In this document: piece by piece, positions 61,924-64,000 of the stretch | Layout: the number at the start of each line of letters is the position of its first letter | Position numbering within the stretch: the first letter of the stretch is position 1 | From: Rhizoctonia solani | Taxonomy: Eukaryota; Basidiomycota; Agaricomycetes; Cantharellales; Ceratobasidiaceae | NCBI RefSeq assembly: GCF_016906535.1 | Contig: NC_057373.1 | Location: forward strand, 2,232,001 to 2,296,000 | DNA length: 64,000 nucleotides | Direction of reading: 5' to 3' | The notes under the pieces: generated by a model | What the model saw: only the letters and a program-made list of their open reading frames with translations | Databases searched by the model: none | Told to the model about the DNA's origin: nothing | Made by a program: the position numbers and the translations under genes

Positions 61924-64000
61924 ATGCCAATCAACGACCAACTATCAAAGTCGGATGCTCTCACAGCTAACCAAGTCAAATCTTACGTTCTACGAACAGA
62001 TGCCGTAGCGCACTGCTCGGTAGCAGACATGCACGCAGTCCCAGAGGCCATCAAAGGTACAGTTTCGCGCTGTAATATATTAGCCTCTTGAGCTCATCGA
62101 CATCACGGCCATCATTAGATCTAGATATTTATTGGCTTGGCAATGTTCCATGTAGAAACGTACATATTGTCGGGCTACTTGTAGAGGCGACCGAATATGA
62201 ATCTCGTAGTATTTATCTGAGTAGGACGGGTCCGGTTTACTAAAATAAGAATAAATCATACTAACGCGTTATGTTAGTTGATGATGGTACTGCTTCGATC
62301 AACTGTCTCAAGAGGCGTCATGAACGGATGTCAATGGAAGAATTGGGAGAGAGTTCATCATTTCATCGATTACGGGGCTTTGAAATTGGAGACATCGTTT
62401 CTGTTATTGGTAAAATTGAAAGTTACAAGGAGGTTCGCCAGTTGTATGTTTCTTCTATAGGTGGGCCACTTTTCCCTCTCGTATTCTTTCTGTCCGCCCA
62501 TCTAACCACCAACTAGAGAAGTGCGCGTCCCCTAATGCCGAATCACAGCATCTGCTTCACGTCTTGAGGCAACACCGTGATGTGTATTCTCAACCCTTAA
62601 GATTCCACCACTCCCCAACCCCTCTACCCCAAAGGAAAGCGACAGGTTCACCCCGCAATATGGTTATGCATCCTCTATGGCAAGCTCACCTGCGACCGCT
62701 GACCATTCTTCCCCAGTCGGGTCACCGGTACGCCCATGTTATGACTTTAATCCTTCCACAACTGATCCTGCCTATTGCTTACAGAAAGAAGATAAACCAC
62801 GTCTTCGACATCCTTCTCGCCTTCGCTCCAAGGATCTTAATGAAAATGTCTTCAGGATGTATCTTTCGCACATTGTAGTGTCGACACTCTCTATGCCGGA
62901 GTCCACTTCTCATGACATCTTACCTCTGGAGTCAATGCCGGGAAACACTAGTAACTCGACTCCTAGGCCCTCCCAGAAAAGGGCAGGTTCAGACTCATTC
63001 AACAAAACACCAACGCGGTCTACTCGGCCTTATGTCGATTCGTTTGGTTCTCCTACTCCAAGAAAACCTGCAGGATTGATATCTGACGAAGGTCCTACTC
63101 CTACTCTTGGCGTAACTCTTTCCTATCTTCGGCGCGTCCGGGTTCTTTCTGATCTTGCCCGACGCGTTGTGGATAACGCGGCGCATGAAAGGGACAAGGC
63201 CATGAGGCACGCGGAACGGAGTGCCAGAGCCAAGTATGAAGCGGCACACTCGTCAATTTCAGAGAAGGTCGCTCCGAGCTCTGCCACTGCTTCCGCCTCT
63301 AAAACGACTACGACTTTAGGGTCTCATTCCAAATCGTCGCGGGTCCCTCATAAATCCAGTTCGGCCAAAGCGATAGCGGGATCTTCTCGTACGAGTACCG
63401 AATCATTACCTCTCCAGCGTTCAAGTGCCACTCAAAGTCGAATGGGTTCAAACCCCAACTCGATTCGAAGCTCAAGCACACCACGCTCCTCGTCTCGTGT
63501 CAGCCAGCCTATCACGCCAGAAGAAACTGCCAGAAGAGCCGCATACCATGCTAAACTATCAAAGTTACATGACGAGGACAAAAAGAAGCAAGCAACACGT
63601 ATGAAACGGCTTTTCGAATCCGCATTGCGTACGCTCGTCAGCGAGGGAGAATTAATACTATTCGACGGTCCCAAGAGGCAAATACCTTTGTTCAACGAGC
63701 CAACCGGAAGAATCTCTCAGACCCCGAGTGGGATCTGGCACGACGTAACCAGCGCCACAGCGAGCAGCAGCGCAAGCACTATTTCAACTGCGTTGACTGC
63801 TCCCTCGTGTTCCGATTTGGAAACTATTTCAGAGGGCGATGGCCAATCTACAGAGTTATTATCTGACCCCTCTGATAGTGAGGATGCCTATATCCCCGTA
63901 ACACTTGAAGTCTTACGGCCGGTCATGCTGGCTGCTTTACGCCGGTGTCTGATAGCTCAACGTGGCGGCGTGGACCTCAAAACCTGGACAAAAGCTCTAA
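61924..64000 (+). CDS. STN1: CST complex telomere subunit Stn1 (3' end beyond the window)
   Basis: Stn1 caps telomeres and helps fill in the C-strand through polymerase alpha. The start at 61924 gives MPINDQLSKSDALTANQVKS. The OB fold follows across introns: YVLRTDAVAHCSVADMHAVP, then DLDIYWLGNVPCRNVHIVGL, then ESRSIYLIDDGTASINCLKR (the 57-nt intron 62221-62277 restores SIYLIDDGT). Next is IGDIVSVIGKIESYKEVRQL. The winged-helix part starts near 62800: RHPSRLRSKDLNENVFRMYL. A disordered Ser-rich region is followed by LSKLHDEDKKKQATRMKRLF and PVMLAALRRCLIAQRGGVDL. No stop occurs before base 64000, so the gene continues. A 53-nt intron near 62580-62632 is needed to join two frames and has a weak donor. 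Confidence 0.82.

Noticed and set aside
63440..63460. GGTTCAAACCC-like tRNA B-box
   Set aside because: It lies inside the STN1 coding frame and no cloverleaf or A-box could be found nearby.

Overview
The window is nuclear DNA from a filamentous basidiomycete. Genes are packed on both strands, nearly every gene is split by many short GT-AG introns (mostly about 45-60 nt), and there are no operons. The products are typically fungal: Npy1, Drs1, Apc4, PP2A scaffold, Prp31, Fur1, Sec24, Stn1 and a TAP-like hydrolase. A membrane-anchored GH9 endoglucanase and the protein set suggest an Agaricomycete, possibly a Rhizoctonia/Ceratobasidium-type fungus; that placement is inference. Coding spans below include introns.

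Layout. 1-4182 (+): 3' part of a Ras guanine-nucleotide exchange factor that carries its own Ras-like P-loop domain. 4423-6342 (-): NADH pyrophosphatase. 6657-9322 (-) and 9461-14595 (+): head-to-head DRS1 helicase and APC4; APC4 contains unusually large introns. 14946-16225 (+): bZIP factor with an apparent frame break. 17465-18164 (-): small Ser/Thr-rich secretory protein. 18725-20841 (-): PP2A scaffold subunit. 20842-23185: gene-poor. 23186-24828 (-): PWI/RS splicing protein, head-to-head with an unidentified gene at 24989-27784. 28883-30092 (+): GT8 glycosyltransferase with GC-AG introns. 30306-31146 (-): WrbA-type quinone reductase. 31732-32394 (-): coactosin-like protein. 32648-33373 (+): Rrg9/neugrin. 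33485-35359 (-): TBC1D20/Gyp8-type RabGAP. 35658-36645 (-) and 37041-37608 (+): divergent RPS6 and RPS13.

37834-40357 (-): TAP-like alpha/beta hydrolase. 40725-42772 (+): PRP31. 42858-43861 (-): FUR1. 44290-46481 (-): GH9 endoglucanase. 46804-49643 (+): an FHA module followed by a HerA-like ATPase module, either one fused gene or two genes about 8 nt apart. 49959-51756 (-): GH5 exo-beta-1,3-glucanase. 51994-52329 (+): Mim2-like mitochondrial protein. 52619-53760 (-): F-box-like protein. 53761-55939: gene-poor, with one small spliced fragment. 55940-59248 (-): SEC24. 59979-61724 (-): secreted App1-like phosphatase. 61924 to the window end (+): STN1, cut at the 3' edge.

The genes do not form one pathway; most are housekeeping. 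The points most worth a second look are the FHA/HerA-like ATPase locus, the GTPase-plus-exchange-factor fusion, a recurrent TCACGTGA octamer in the short promoters, the long pyrimidine-rich APC4 introns, and the GC-AG introns of the GT8 gene.
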